DNA from: Thermoplasmatales archaeon I-plasma
GTDB taxonomy: Archaea > Thermoplasmatota > Thermoplasmata > Thermoplasmatales > GCA-001856825
DNA: 64,000 bases
Direction of reading: 5' to 3'
Assembly (NCBI GenBank): GCA_001856825.1
Contig: ATMD01000001.1
Location: forward strand, 426,581 to 490,580
In this document: in pieces, positions 42,945 through 54,000 of the stretch
How positions within the stretch are numbered: position 1 is the first letter of the stretch
Layout of the letters: the number at the start of each line of letters is the position of its first letter
Translations under genes and position numbers: made by a program
Notes under the pieces: generated by a model
The model's database searches: none
The model's input: the letters and a program-made list of their open reading frames with translations, nothing else
What the model was told of the DNA's origin: nothing

Positions 42945-45900
42945 TTGACAAATAGAAAGTTAGCTAAATCAATGACACTAATCATAGGTCTGTTCATAGT
43001 TTTCATAATGCTCTTCTCGTCGGCATCTGGTGCATTCTACTCATCTAATAGCACTTCATCAACTGCTTCTTCCAATCATATTTACTTAGTTACTACTAAA
43101 ATTGGGGGCAGTAATTACAGCTATTACGAGGATGTTAATAATGGGAAGATATTGAAAACATGGGCTGCTCCTTCTGCTATTTCAACAAATGAAGCGGCTG
43201 GATCGACACAATCCAATACTACGTCTTCAAAAGATTCATTAAATACTGTATCAGTAAAACCATATGACCAAAGGTCAAGCGAAGTTTTGACGGGTAATTA
43301 TTCAGATATTACATCTGATAATATATCGTCTTCATATGACAAAAATAATCAGGGAAGCGGATTTAATATAACCGAGACCTATTCAGTTTCTTCTATTACG
43401 CTTTCTCCTACTTCTTCGAATATTAATGTTGGTCAGAATCTTAACTTGGTCGGAACTTGGACAGGAGGTTTGCCTCCCTATAATATAGAGTGGTCGATAA
43501 TTCATGCACAATCCGGTCGTCCAGTGAGTAATTACTTTACAAATTTTACATCTGAAACGTCTGCTAGTTTTATCTTCAGCCCTGACCATCCTGGTGTATT
43601 TGAAGTTACTTTGACAGTAAATGGCTCTAGTGCAGGTGACGGGTTGACCGCATATTCAGTCATTTCGGTAAATAATCAACCTCAAGGTCCCCCTGGGCCT
43701 CAGGGACATAATGGTCCACCAGGCCCTCAACCTACCCCAAATGGGAATCAACTTGAAAATCTTACACTGACACCTTCAGCTTCGGTGATGGATTCTGGCC
43801 AACCTATAGATTTTGTAGGGAATTGGACAGGTAGCTCTAAGTTCTACAATTACGAATGGTTTGTTTCATCTGAGCAGTTACAGTGGAAGTCATTCTATCA
43901 GGGAGATGAAAATAACTTACAAGGTTACAGCAACACCCCGCAGTCTTCGGTAAGCTTCACATTTAATCCAGTTTATGGTTCCTATGGTATATACTACTTG
44001 TATCTTTTCGTGAACACTGCCGGAGGACCTGGAAATCAACAGGGTCAGGGGAATCAACAGGAATCCCTTGCTGCTTTTGCGGAAATAGTACTGCTTCCAG
44101 GGACTCCAGGCGTGACCTCTGTGACGATATCCCCTAGTTCTCTAAATGGAGCCGTAAATTCTGGAGTACCAATCAACTTCGCAGGAAACTGGTCAGGAGG
44201 AACAGCACCTTATTCCTACGTTTGGTATGTAACGAATGACAAGAATAGTTTCTTGCCTAACACAAGATCACCCTACATACTGCAATTTGCTTCTTACAAT
44301 TATACGAATGGAAATTCTGCGTCATTCCAATACACCCCTAACAGTACTGGAAATTTCTACGTCTATCTATTTGTAAATAGTGCTAGTTCTGCTGCTTATG
44401 TGATGGCAGTATCTCAAATATATTCGAAGCAAAATTTTAAGCCAACTGTGACGCAAGCAACCATAACCCCAACAACGGTAAATGCAAATATAGGCGAGGT
44501 TCTAAATTTTAATGGCAACTGGACTGGTGGCGTATCTCCCTATACATATGTGTGGTATGTCTCTCAATATTTTCCCCACTGGCAGAGAGGTTTCAGGTCA
44601 TTCTCAAGCGTTAACAGTACATCTCAACCTGAGGCGAATTTCACATATATCCCTACTAATTATGGAATCTACTACCTGTACCTGTTCGTGAATAACCACG
44701 TAGGGAATACCCCTCCTAACAATGACGAGGACAGTGACGATGGTCTAGCGATAGTTACTACGGCTGAAATTATAGTACTCCACCCGTCGCAGCCTCTAAC
44801 ATCCTCAGCAATCACAATTTCTCCGACTACAACTAATCTCGGAAGTCCAATAAATGCTACTGTCACTCCGGGTTATGGAGTGGCACCTTTCACCTATTCG
44901 TGGAGCGTTACTAGCCAAAGCGGAACTACTATTTCCTCTTCCAGCTATAGTACTTTAGATAACCAGATAACGTTCTCCTCTCCAGGGTCTTATAGCGTGA
45001 CAGTTACTGTTACTGATTCAACCGGGGTCTCAGCTTCACAGACTGCTAGTGTGAAGATACTTTCGCAACTTAGTGTTTCTATTTCAGTATCTGGCCTTAA
45101 GAGCATTGACAAAGGAGAATCCTCTACTCTCGTTGCAAATTCGCTTTCTGGAGGATTACCTCCATACACGGGGCAATGGATGGTGGAACAGCCAGGATTT
45201 CAATCTTTTATTGATCTAGGCAACTCTTTCGCTGTAAATCCTAATGATCTTTCAACTTCAACTGTGTCCACGGGAATTCTTTCAGTAACTGGAACATGGT
45301 TATTTGAGTTAGAGGTTAAGGACAGTTCTTCAGAGGTTGCGTACTCAAACATTATGACCATCACCGTAAATCAACCTCTTTCCGTTGTTCTCTCTTCGTC
45401 TAGCAGCCAAACTGATGTTGGAGGATCATTAACTTTCGCAAATACGACTGAAGGAGGAACTTTGCCTTTTACTTATTCGTATTCAGTCACTCCCAATTCA
45501 GGTTTTACAGAGTCAACCAGTCCAGGAAACACTTTTACCTTTAATTCCCCAGGTACGTATACTGTTAAGTTGGTGGTTGAAGACGCGACAGGCTCTATTT
45601 CTAGCTCAACCGTCGTTATTAACGTAAACTCTTCTCCAACCATAAGTGTTCAGCCACAATCTTATTCAATAGATCCAGAGCAAAGTTTTAATCAGCTTTC
45701 GTCAACTGTTAGCGAAGGGACAGGTCCCTACAACTGGCAGTGGTATGAGGGCACTCCTGGAACAGGATCTCCTGTGCAGAATGGAGGGTCAGGTGCTGGA
45801 CAGGTTGCCACTTTCAGCCCAACGCAAGGAGGCAGCTATTACGTGGTATTTAAAGACTCAACGGGTGCTACAGTTACATCATTAGCAGCTAAGGTGACTG

Positions 45901-48053
45901 TTTTCTCGCCACCATACATTATTGTAACACCCTCAACTACTACAATCTACAACGTACAGACTCTTCCATTGACTGCTACTGTGGTAAACGGCTCTGGATC
46001 TTTCACGTACTCCTGGACAGTTGGTGGAAGCCCTACTGTGCTTTCTACTTCCTCAGAATTCTCCTTCTCTGAATCAACTTCAGGGAGCTATGTGATCTGG
46101 CTAAACGTTACCGACACTGGGACTACGCCAAATTATAAATTACCTTCGAAGTCGTTGAACATAACTGTTCTAACTGCTCCTGTTCTAAATGTTATCCCAT
46201 CATCAGCTACGATAGATACTACTCAATCAATATTGTTAAAATCTGTCATTTCTGGAAGTAGCAAAGGTGACCTGTCTTACGCATGGTCCATCGGAGGAAG
46301 TCCTACCGTCGTAGGCAATGATAAAACGTTTGACTTTACTGAATCGGTTGCAGGCGTTTACAAGGTATGGCTCAACGTTACTGTTGGAACTTCCAAAACT
46401 CCACTGGTTATAACTGCTTCATCTACAATAACTGTAGATTCCGCTCCTACCATTTCGTCTCAGCCCTCATCAGTCACAATAGACTCTGGCCAGTCCATAA
46501 CAATCACATCCACAGCAACTGGAGGTACTGGCTCATTCTCATGGCAATGGTACGATAAGTCCGGTCCCATATCAGGTGACTCAGGAACATCTGCCACTGC
46601 AACAGCCACATTCAATTCAGCTGACACTGGCGTTTACGTTGTATTCACTGATACTGGCACCACATCTGCTGCAACCCCAATAGTTACAGTACAATCTAGC
46701 AGCGTTGCCATAACAGTTGATCCTTCTCCCTCCATCTCAGTCCAGCCATCACCATCCACAATAGACTCGGGTCAATCAGTAACTCTCTCTGCAACTGTAA
46801 CAGGTGGTACAGGCACATTCTCATGGTCACTTTACTCAACAGCATCCTCAACTGCAATCAATACAGGCTCAGGCACATCAGCCTCAGCAACAGTATCCCC
46901 CACTTCAACAACATCATACTATTTCGTCTTCACAGATACCGGAGTTTCATCTGGAGCAACTCCAGCATCAGCAGCAACAGTCTCCACGAACAAGGTAACA
47001 GTGACTGTAAACACTAAACCAGCTGTTTCAATATCACCTTCAACTGCCGTCATTGATGTAGGACAATCCATACTGCTAACACCTTCAATATCAGGTGGAT
47101 CGGGATCATTCTCATATGCATGGACTTTGGGCACCAGTTCAACTGTGTTGGGTAGCAAATCATCATTCTCTTTCTCTGAGCCAACAAGTGGTTCGTATAA
47201 GGTGATTTTGACTGTGACTGATAACGTGACATCCTACGTATTTTCTGCTTCATCTACAATAACCGTAGATTCCGCTCCTACCATTTCGTCTCAGCCCTCA
47301 TCAGTCACAATAGACTCTGGCCAGTCCATAACAATCACATCCACAGCAACTGGAGGTACTGGCTCATTCTCATGGCAATGGTACGATAAGTCCGGTCCCA
47401 TATCAGGTGACTCAGGAACATCTGCCACTGCAACAGCCACATTCAATTCAGCTGACACTGGCGTTTACGTTGTATTCACTGATACTGGCACCACATCTGC
47501 TGCAACCCCAATAGTTACAGTACAATCTAGCAGCGTTGCCATAACAGTTGATCCTTCTCCCTCCATCTCAGTCCAGCCATCACCATCCACAATAGACTCG
47601 GGTCAATCAGTAACTCTCTCTGCAACTGTAACAGGTGGTACAGGCACATTCTCATGGTCACTTTACTCAACAGCATCCTCAACTGCAATCAATACAGGGC
47701 TCAGGCACATCAGCCTCAGCAACAGTATCCCCCACTTCAACAACATCATACTATTTCGTCTTCACAGATACCGGAGTTTCATCTGGAGCAACTCCAGCAT
47801 CAGCAGCAACAGTCTCCACGAACAAGGTAACAGTGACTGTAAACAGTGCTCCAACAGTCACAGTAACCCCTTCTTCCGCAATAATAGATTCAGGTCAGAC
47901 GGTCACACTAACAGCTACGGTCAAAGGAGGCACACCTCAATTCAACTACACATGGAGCATAGGGGGAAACAGCAAGCCAGTAGGATATGCATCAACCTAC
48001 GCATTCTCATCAACAACCCCGAATACATACGTGGTATGGCTCAACGTAACTGA
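42945..48053 (+). CDS. Giant Ig/PKD-repeat surface protein, N-terminal part (frameshifted)
   Basis: This is the first ~1,585 residues of a surface protein that would be about 4,620 aa if the frame were continuous to 56814. A signal helix (MTLIIGLFIVFIMLFSSASGA) is followed by a Ser/Thr/Asn-rich linker and then Ig/PKD-like domains of 85-95 residues. The domains have motifs such as SPTTxxxGxxxxFxxxxxGGxxPYxYxWxV and a final YxVxxxVxD. A short collagen-like Gly-Pro stretch (GPPGPQGHNGPPGPQ) lies near residue 250. From about base 47699 an extra G shifts the frame. The last ~118 codons to 48053 are out of frame and should be ignored. It is probably an adhesin or cell-envelope protein. Confidence 0.8.
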   Translation: MTNRKLAKSMTLIIGLFIVFIMLFSSASGAFYSSNSTSSTASSNHIYLVTTKIGGSNYSYYEDVNNGKILKTWAAPSAISTNEAAGSTQSNTTSSKDSLNTVSVKPYDQRSSEVLTGNYSDITSDNISSSYDKNNQGSGFNITETYSVSSITLSPTSSNINVGQNLNLVGTWTGGLPPYNIEWSIIHAQSGRPVSNYFTNFTSETSASFIFSPDHPGVFEVTLTVNGSSAGDGLTAYSVISVNNQPQGPPGPQGHNGPPGPQPTPNGNQLENLTLTPSASVMDSGQPIDFVGNWTGSSKFYNYEWFVSSEQLQWKSFYQGDENNLQGYSNTPQSSVSFTFNPVYGSYGIYYLYLFVNTAGGPGNQQGQGNQQESLAAFAEIVLLPGTPGVTSVTISPSSLNGAVNSGVPINFAGNWSGGTAPYSYVWYVTNDKNSFLPNTRSPYILQFASYNYTNGNSASFQYTPNSTGNFYVYLFVNSASSAAYVMAVSQIYSKQNFKPTVTQATITPTTVNANIGEVLNFNGNWTGGVSPYTYVWYVSQYFPHWQRGFRSFSSVNSTSQPEANFTYIPTNYGIYYLYLFVNNHVGNTPPNNDEDSDDGLAIVTTAEIIVLHPSQPLTSSAITISPTTTNLGSPINATVTPGYGVAPFTYSWSVTSQSGTTISSSSYSTLDNQITFSSPGSYSVTVTVTDSTGVSASQTASVKILSQLSVSISVSGLKSIDKGESSTLVANSLSGGLPPYTGQWMVEQPGFQSFIDLGNSFAVNPNDLSTSTVSTGILSVTGTWLFELEVKDSSSEVAYSNIMTITVNQPLSVVLSSSSSQTDVGGSLTFANTTEGGTLPFTYSYSVTPNSGFTESTSPGNTFTFNSPGTYTVKLVVEDATGSISSSTVVINVNSSPTISVQPQSYSIDPEQSFNQLSSTVSEGTGPYNWQWYEGTPGTGSPVQNGGSGAGQVATFSPTQGGSYYVVFKDSTGATVTSLAAKVTVFSPPYIIVTPSTTTIYNVQTLPLTATVVNGSGSFTYSWTVGGSPTVLSTSSEFSFSESTSGSYVIWLNVTDTGTTPNYKLPSKSLNITVLTAPVLNVIPSSATIDTTQSILLKSVISGSSKGDLSYAWSIGGSPTVVGNDKTFDFTESVAGVYKVWLNVTVGTSKTPLVITASSTITVDSAPTISSQPSSVTIDSGQSITITSTATGGTGSFSWQWYDKSGPISGDSGTSATATATFNSADTGVYVVFTDTGTTSAATPIVTVQSSSVAITVDPSPSISVQPSPSTIDSGQSVTLSATVTGGTGTFSWSLYSTASSTAINTGSGTSASATVSPTSTTSYYFVFTDTGVSSGATPASAATVSTNKVTVTVNTKPAVSISPSTAVIDVGQSILLTPSISGGSGSFSYAWTLGTSSTVLGSKSSFSFSEPTSGSYKVILTVTDNVTSYVFSASSTITVDSAPTISSQPSSVTIDSGQSITITSTATGGTGSFSWQWYDKSGPISGDSGTSATATATFNSADTGVYVVFTDTGTTSAATPIVTVQSSSVAITVDPSPSISVQPSPSTIDSGQSVTLSATVTGGTGTFSWSLYSTASSTAINTGLRHISLSNSIPHFNNIILFRLHRYRSFIWSNSSISSNSLHEQGNSDCKQCSNSHSNPFFRNNRFRSDGHTNSYGQRRHTSIQLHMEHRGKQQASRICINLRILINNPEYIRGMAQRN
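46434..47123 (+). repeat. Intragenic repeat copy 1 (blocks A+B plus extension X)
   Basis: Blocks A and B (579 nt, 46434-47012) encode two Ig-like domains. Extension X (47013-47123) also occurs after copy 5. By eye, the DNA matches the other copies base for base. Confidence 0.85.
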
Positions 48054-48072
48054 CATAGGTACAACACCGCAC
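47265..48072 (+). repeat. Intragenic repeat copy 2 (blocks A+B plus extension Y), with the extra G
   Basis: This copy is 808 nt long against 807 nt in copy 4. The only difference seen is GGG for GG at 47697-47699, which causes the frameshift. Confidence 0.85.
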
Positions 48073-51000
48073 TTCGTTTACAAGCCAATTTCAGTTTCTG
48101 TAGTTGTAGATTCTTCATTGTCAGTTACGACAGAACCCCTATCAGTCACAATAGACTCTGGCCAGTCCATAACAATCACATCCACAGCAACTGGAGGTAC
48201 TGGCTCATTCTCATGGCAATGGTACGATAAGTCCGGTCCCATATCAGGTGACTCAGGAACATCTGCCACTGCAACAGCCACATTCAATTCAGCTGACACT
48301 GGCGTTTACGTTGTATTCACTGATACTGGCACCACATCTGCTGCAACCCCAATAGTTACAGTACAATCTAGCAGCGTTGCCATAACAGTTGATCCTTCTC
48401 CCTCCATCTCAGTCCAGCCATCACCATCCACAATAGACTCGGGTCAATCAGTAACTCTCTCTGCAACTGTAACAGGTGGTACAGGCACATTCTCATGGTC
48501 ACTTTACTCAACAGCATCCTCAACTGCAATCAATACAGGCTCAGGCACATCAGCCTCAGCAACAGTATCCCCCACTTCAACAACATCATACTATTTCGTC
48601 TTCACAGATACCGGAGTTTCATCTGGAGCAGCACCTGTTGCTTCAGTGTCCTCTGACAATTCAATCGTGACGGTAGACCCGGAATTGTCGGTTAGCGTTA
48701 GCCCATCATCAGCAACACTTACTATTAATCAAGCCCAGGTATTCACAGCAACTCCATCCGGAGGAACTGGAAAGTATGCGTATCAGTGGACTCTGGGTGG
48801 AAGCAATTCGCCAGTAAGCAGTACATCCACATACTCATTTTCTTCTCCCAACGTAGGACCTTTCAAGATATGGCTGAATGTAACGGACACGGGTACTACC
48901 ACGCCGGATGTAATTACTGTATCGATAGTAGTTCAGGTTAATCCCGGGTCCCTAAGCGTTACTTTCGTTACGCAGACACCTTCCACTGGTTCCGGGTCAC
49001 TTGACCTGAAACAAACTTTGCAATTATCCCTTATTCCTACTATTAAGGGAGGTCTCGCGCCATTTGTTTATCAGTGGTACCTTAATGGGACTTCAAGTTC
49101 AGACAAGTTAGGTCCCTCAGGATCGGCTACTTCAGGAACCGCTATAGACTACACTTTCACCCCTGCTGGGAAGGGGACGTATCTATTTTACCTTGAGATA
49201 TTATCGACGGATGGGCAAACCTCAACATCCACTCCAATAACTATAACCGTAGATTCCGCTCCTACCATTTCGTCTCAGCCCTCATCAGTCACAATAGACT
49301 CTGGCCAGTCCATAACAATCACATCCACAGCAACTGGAGGTACTGGCTCATTCTCATGGCAATGGTACGATAAGTCCGGTCCCATATCAGGTGACTCAGG
49401 AACATCTGCCACTGCAACAGCCACATTCAATTCAGCTGACACTGGCGTTTACGTTGTATTCACTGATACTGGCACCACATCTGCTGCAACCCCAATAGTT
49501 ACAGTACAATCTAGCAGCGTTGCCATAACAGTTGATCCTTCTCCCTCCATCTCAGTCCAGCCATCACCATCCACAATAGACTCGGGTCAATCAGTAACTC
49601 TCTCTGCAACTGTAACAGGTGGTACAGGCACATTCTCATGGTCACTTTACTCAACAGCATCCTCAACTGCAATCAATACAGGCTCAGGCACATCAGCCTC
49701 AGCAACAGTATCCCCCACTTCAACAACATCATACTATTTCGTCTTCACAGATACCGGAGTTTCATCTGGAGCAACTCCAGCATCAGCAGCAACAGTCTCC
49801 ACGAACAAGGTAACAGTGACTGTAAACAGTGCTCCAACAGTCACAGTAACCCCTTCTTCCGCAATAATAGATTCAGGTCAGACGGTCACACTAACAGCTA
49901 CGGTCAAAGGAGGCACACCTCAATTCAACTACACATGGAGCATAGGGGGAAACAGCAAGCCAGTAGGATATGCATCAACCTACGCATTCTCATCAACAAC
50001 CCCGAATACATACGTGGTATGGCTCAACGTAACTGACATAGGTACAACACCGCACCTGGTCATATCACCTGTGAGCGTTAAGGTTACAGTAGAATCTCCT
50101 CTAGCAGCCTCAATAACTCCGTCTACAGGCACGCTAGATTCAGGTCAGTCTATACCTCTCTCTTCTTCAGTTAATGGAGGCACGGGTTCACTATCTTATT
50201 CTTGGAGTGTACGTGGTAATGTCTTAGGCAGTTCAAGTTCTACCTCTGTGACGTTTTCCGAGGTTGGTACCGGAACTTATGTGATATACCTTAATGTTAC
50301 TGACACAGGTACTTATTCGCCAATCACTATATCAGCCACTGCCACGATCATTGTGGATTCATCACCTTCTATCTCAGTCCAGCCATCACCATCCACAATA
50401 GACTCGGGTCAATCAGTAACTCTCTCTGCAACTGTAACAGGTGGTACAGGCACATTCTCATGGTCACTTTACTCAACAGCATCCTCAACTGCAATCAATA
50501 CAGGCTCAGGCACATCAGCCTCAGCAACAGTATCCCCCACTTCAACAACATCATACTATTTCGTCTTCACAGATACCGGAGTTTCATCTGGAGCAACTCC
50601 AGCATCAGCAGCAACAGTCTCCACGAACAAGGTAACAGTGACTGTAAACACTAAACCAGCTGTTTCAATATCACCTTCAACTGCCGTCATTGATGTAGGA
50701 CAATCCATACTGCTAACACCTTCAATATCAGGTGGATCGGGATCATTCTCATATGCATGGTATATAGGAGGGAACAGCGCCGTAGTAGGTTCAAAATCAA
50801 CTTATTCTTTCTCCTCTTCTAAATCAGGTAATTACTTTATATACCTAAATGTGACTGATAATGTGACATCCTATGTATTTTCCTCCAAGGTATCAATTAC
50901 TGTTGACTCATCCTTAACTGTATCTTTACAGCCATCCTCAAGTACAATAGACCTTGGCCAAACTGTGACTTTAACTTCCAAGGTATCTGGAGGTACAGGT

Positions 51001-54000
51001 TCTTATAGCTGGTCCCTGTTCACTAGCGGAGGTACTCTTGTATCATCCGGAACAGGGAACTCAGCTTCATATTCAGTAAAGCCCACTGCAAATACTTCTT
51101 ACTATTTTGTCTTCACCGACAGTGGGGTTACATCGGGGTCAACCCCGCAGGCATCCGTAACTACAAATCAGGTGGTGATCACAGTCAACTCTGATCCGAC
51201 TGTGACAGTGCTCCCTGTAACAATTGGAAGCGGTTCTAGCGCAACTCTTACAGCTACTGCATCGGGAGGGTCCAAGACAGGGTATACGTTTAAGTGGTAT
51301 TCTACGTCCTCATTGACAACTTTAGTTTATTCTGGGAATCCCTTTGTCACCCCGGTGCTTACTGCTACTACCGTATACTACGTAACTGCAACTGACTCGA
51401 CAGGAACATCAAGTGCTCCAGCATCAGTTACCGTTACGGTGGTTGGTGGCCTTACGTCGTCATCACTTTCAATTACTCCAACTACAACTGATCTTGGTTA
51501 CTCAATTTCGGTTAACGTTGCGTCTGGATCCGGTGTCCCTCCATTTTCCTACACTTGGACCATAACACTTTCTCCATCTGGTTCTGCTTCAGGAGATTAT
51601 ACAACTTCCTCAAATACTGTGACATTCACAAAGGTGGGTGTTTATACAGTAACTGCAACGGTTAGGGATTCATCCGGAGAAACTGCAAGTATTTCTAAGG
51701 TCGTGACTGTTAATGCGCTACCAAGCGTGTCATTAACTCCTTCAACAGCAACGGTTGATGTTGGTAACACTATTACATTCACCAATTCCACAACGGGAGG
51801 AACTGGTACAATAACATTTAGCTGGGGATATCCATCGGGTGCAGGTATCACTAGAAGCGGCAACCAATTCACTTTCTCAAGTACGGGTAACTTTACTATA
51901 CGACTATATGCGAACGACTCTTTAGGAGCAAGCTCTTTCGGGACAGCCACGGTGTCGGTGAATTCACAGCCAATCATCGTCTATTCCTCGTTAAACGTAA
52001 CTATATCTACTGTAGCTACAATGGATTCCGGTACATCCACTTCCATAGTTGTAAAAAGCATTTCAGGAAATGGACCGTACACAGCCCAGCTTGAGGCAGA
52101 AGCTCCAGGTGCAACTACCTATACAGTTATAGCTTCGACAAATCAGTTCAGTTCTCTCCCTGAAAGCATCGGGACTGGTGTTTTATCAAATGTTGGTCAG
52201 TGGCATTTTGTTGTCTCTGTCACTGAAGTATCAAATTCTGGAATATTTGGTACATCTTCACCTGTCACAATAAATGTTGTAAATGCTTTAGACAGTTCTG
52301 CACTTTCCATATCGCCAACAACGACGGATATTGGTGCACCTGTGGCTGTAACGGTTCAATCTGGATATGGAACTGCACCGTTCCTCTATTCCTGGTCGGT
52401 AACAACTACATCTGGTGCATCTGCTGCAGGTGACTATTCTTCATCCGGCAACCAAATCACTTTCTCTGTAAGTGGAACATATTCCGTAATAGCAACAGTT
52501 ACGGATGCAGATGGCCTGACTGCGTCAACTTCTGCTTCTATTACAGTTAATAGCCAGCTGACTGTGACTATATCTGCAACTTCTCCAACAGAGATAGATT
52601 TAGGGCAAACCGTGACATTTACAAACTCAGTTAGTGGAGGGAATGCTCCATATTCCATTAGCTATTCAGTCTCACCGGTTGGAGGAGGAATAGTATTTGG
52701 TGCATATTCCGTAAGTGGAAATGTAATCACCTTTACTCTTGCAGGACAATATGTAGTTACATCAACAGTAACTGACTCCTTGAAGAACACTGCAACTTCT
52801 ACAAATTCTGTTACCGTTACAGTAAATCCGCTTCCAACGATTGCGATATCACCGTCCTCAACAACCATAGATAGCGGAAACAATGTGACTTTCACGAATA
52901 ATACATCCGGCGGAACCAAACCATATACCTACATCTGGTCTTATCCATCTGGGGTAGGGATCACCCAATCGGGGAACAATTTCAGATTTAACGACACGGG
53001 AAACTTTACAATTACCCTTACCATAGTCGATGCGGTTGGAATTGTGGCATCTGCATCTGCTAACATAACAGTAAATCCCTCTCCAATCATAGTATTGCAG
53101 CCAGTAATACCCCCAGGGGCAACAATTGCTAACTTCACAATCAATGGGTATGTGTTTGAGACCACTTTAAAAGAGCAAAAAAAAACATTAAGTGGGGGGA
53201 GTGTTCCAACAATTACACTTGATGAGAATACGCCGTGGTCAGTATATGTACGGGCCGGTACAGGTACCCCTCCTTTTTCATTCACCTGGACCGTACTAAC
53301 TTCAACCGGTTCTAATGCCACAGATTATACCCTAAGCAGCAGCAACTCTACATATATAGACAATGTAATAGATTTTACAGGGACTGGCAGCTACTCTGTA
53401 TCCATTAAGGTCACCGACAAATACGGAGCTACTTCCAGCGAAAGCGTAAACATAAATGTAAACTCACCCCTCCTAGTTGTCAAGGCAACTGTACAAGCAA
53501 CCCCTTCATCATTTGATCTGGGAGGTTCTGTTGTTTTGACATCAACTCCCAAAATTTATAATGGAACACCCCCTTATTACTTTCAATGGTACAGAAATGG
53601 AACTTCTGGTAACGTAAAATTGAGCAATGCTAATGGAAGTGTCACTAGTAATGAGACTCTCTCTGTCCCCTTCACCCCAACGGTACCTGGAGTGTACACT
53701 TTTTACCTCGTAATATATGATAGTGCATACTCTCCAGCAAGTAATTCCACTGCCGTTACTATTACAGTTAATAAAGTACCAACTACTTCATCATTGAATA
53801 TATCGCCTACCTCAACGATAGAGGGAGGGCTGATAAATGCGTCTGTTTCTCCCGGATTTGGAACAGCACCTTTTAACTTTACCTGGACTGTAACTTCTCA
53901 AGGGTCAAGTACTCCAACGACTTATTATGGGAACCAATTGGCACTTAGCCAACCCGGAAACTACTCAGTTTCGTTGAAATTAAGGGATGCAGATGGAAAT

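Noticed and set aside
47690..47705. Programmed ribosomal frameshifting at the extra G.
   Set aside because: There is no slippery heptamer or clear downstream structure, and the other identical copies lack the extra base, so an indel is simpler.
46804..50635. Recurrent 64-residue open frames (MVQAHSHGHF...) and overlapping frames inside each repeat copy.
   Set aside because: They are the same out-of-frame readings of the repeated cassette and only recur because the DNA is duplicated.
46434..50760. Direct repeats at first suggest a CRISPR or other non-coding repeat array.
   Set aside because: Copies are hundreds of bases long, irregularly spaced and in frame within a coding sequence. There are no short repeat-spacer units and no cas genes.
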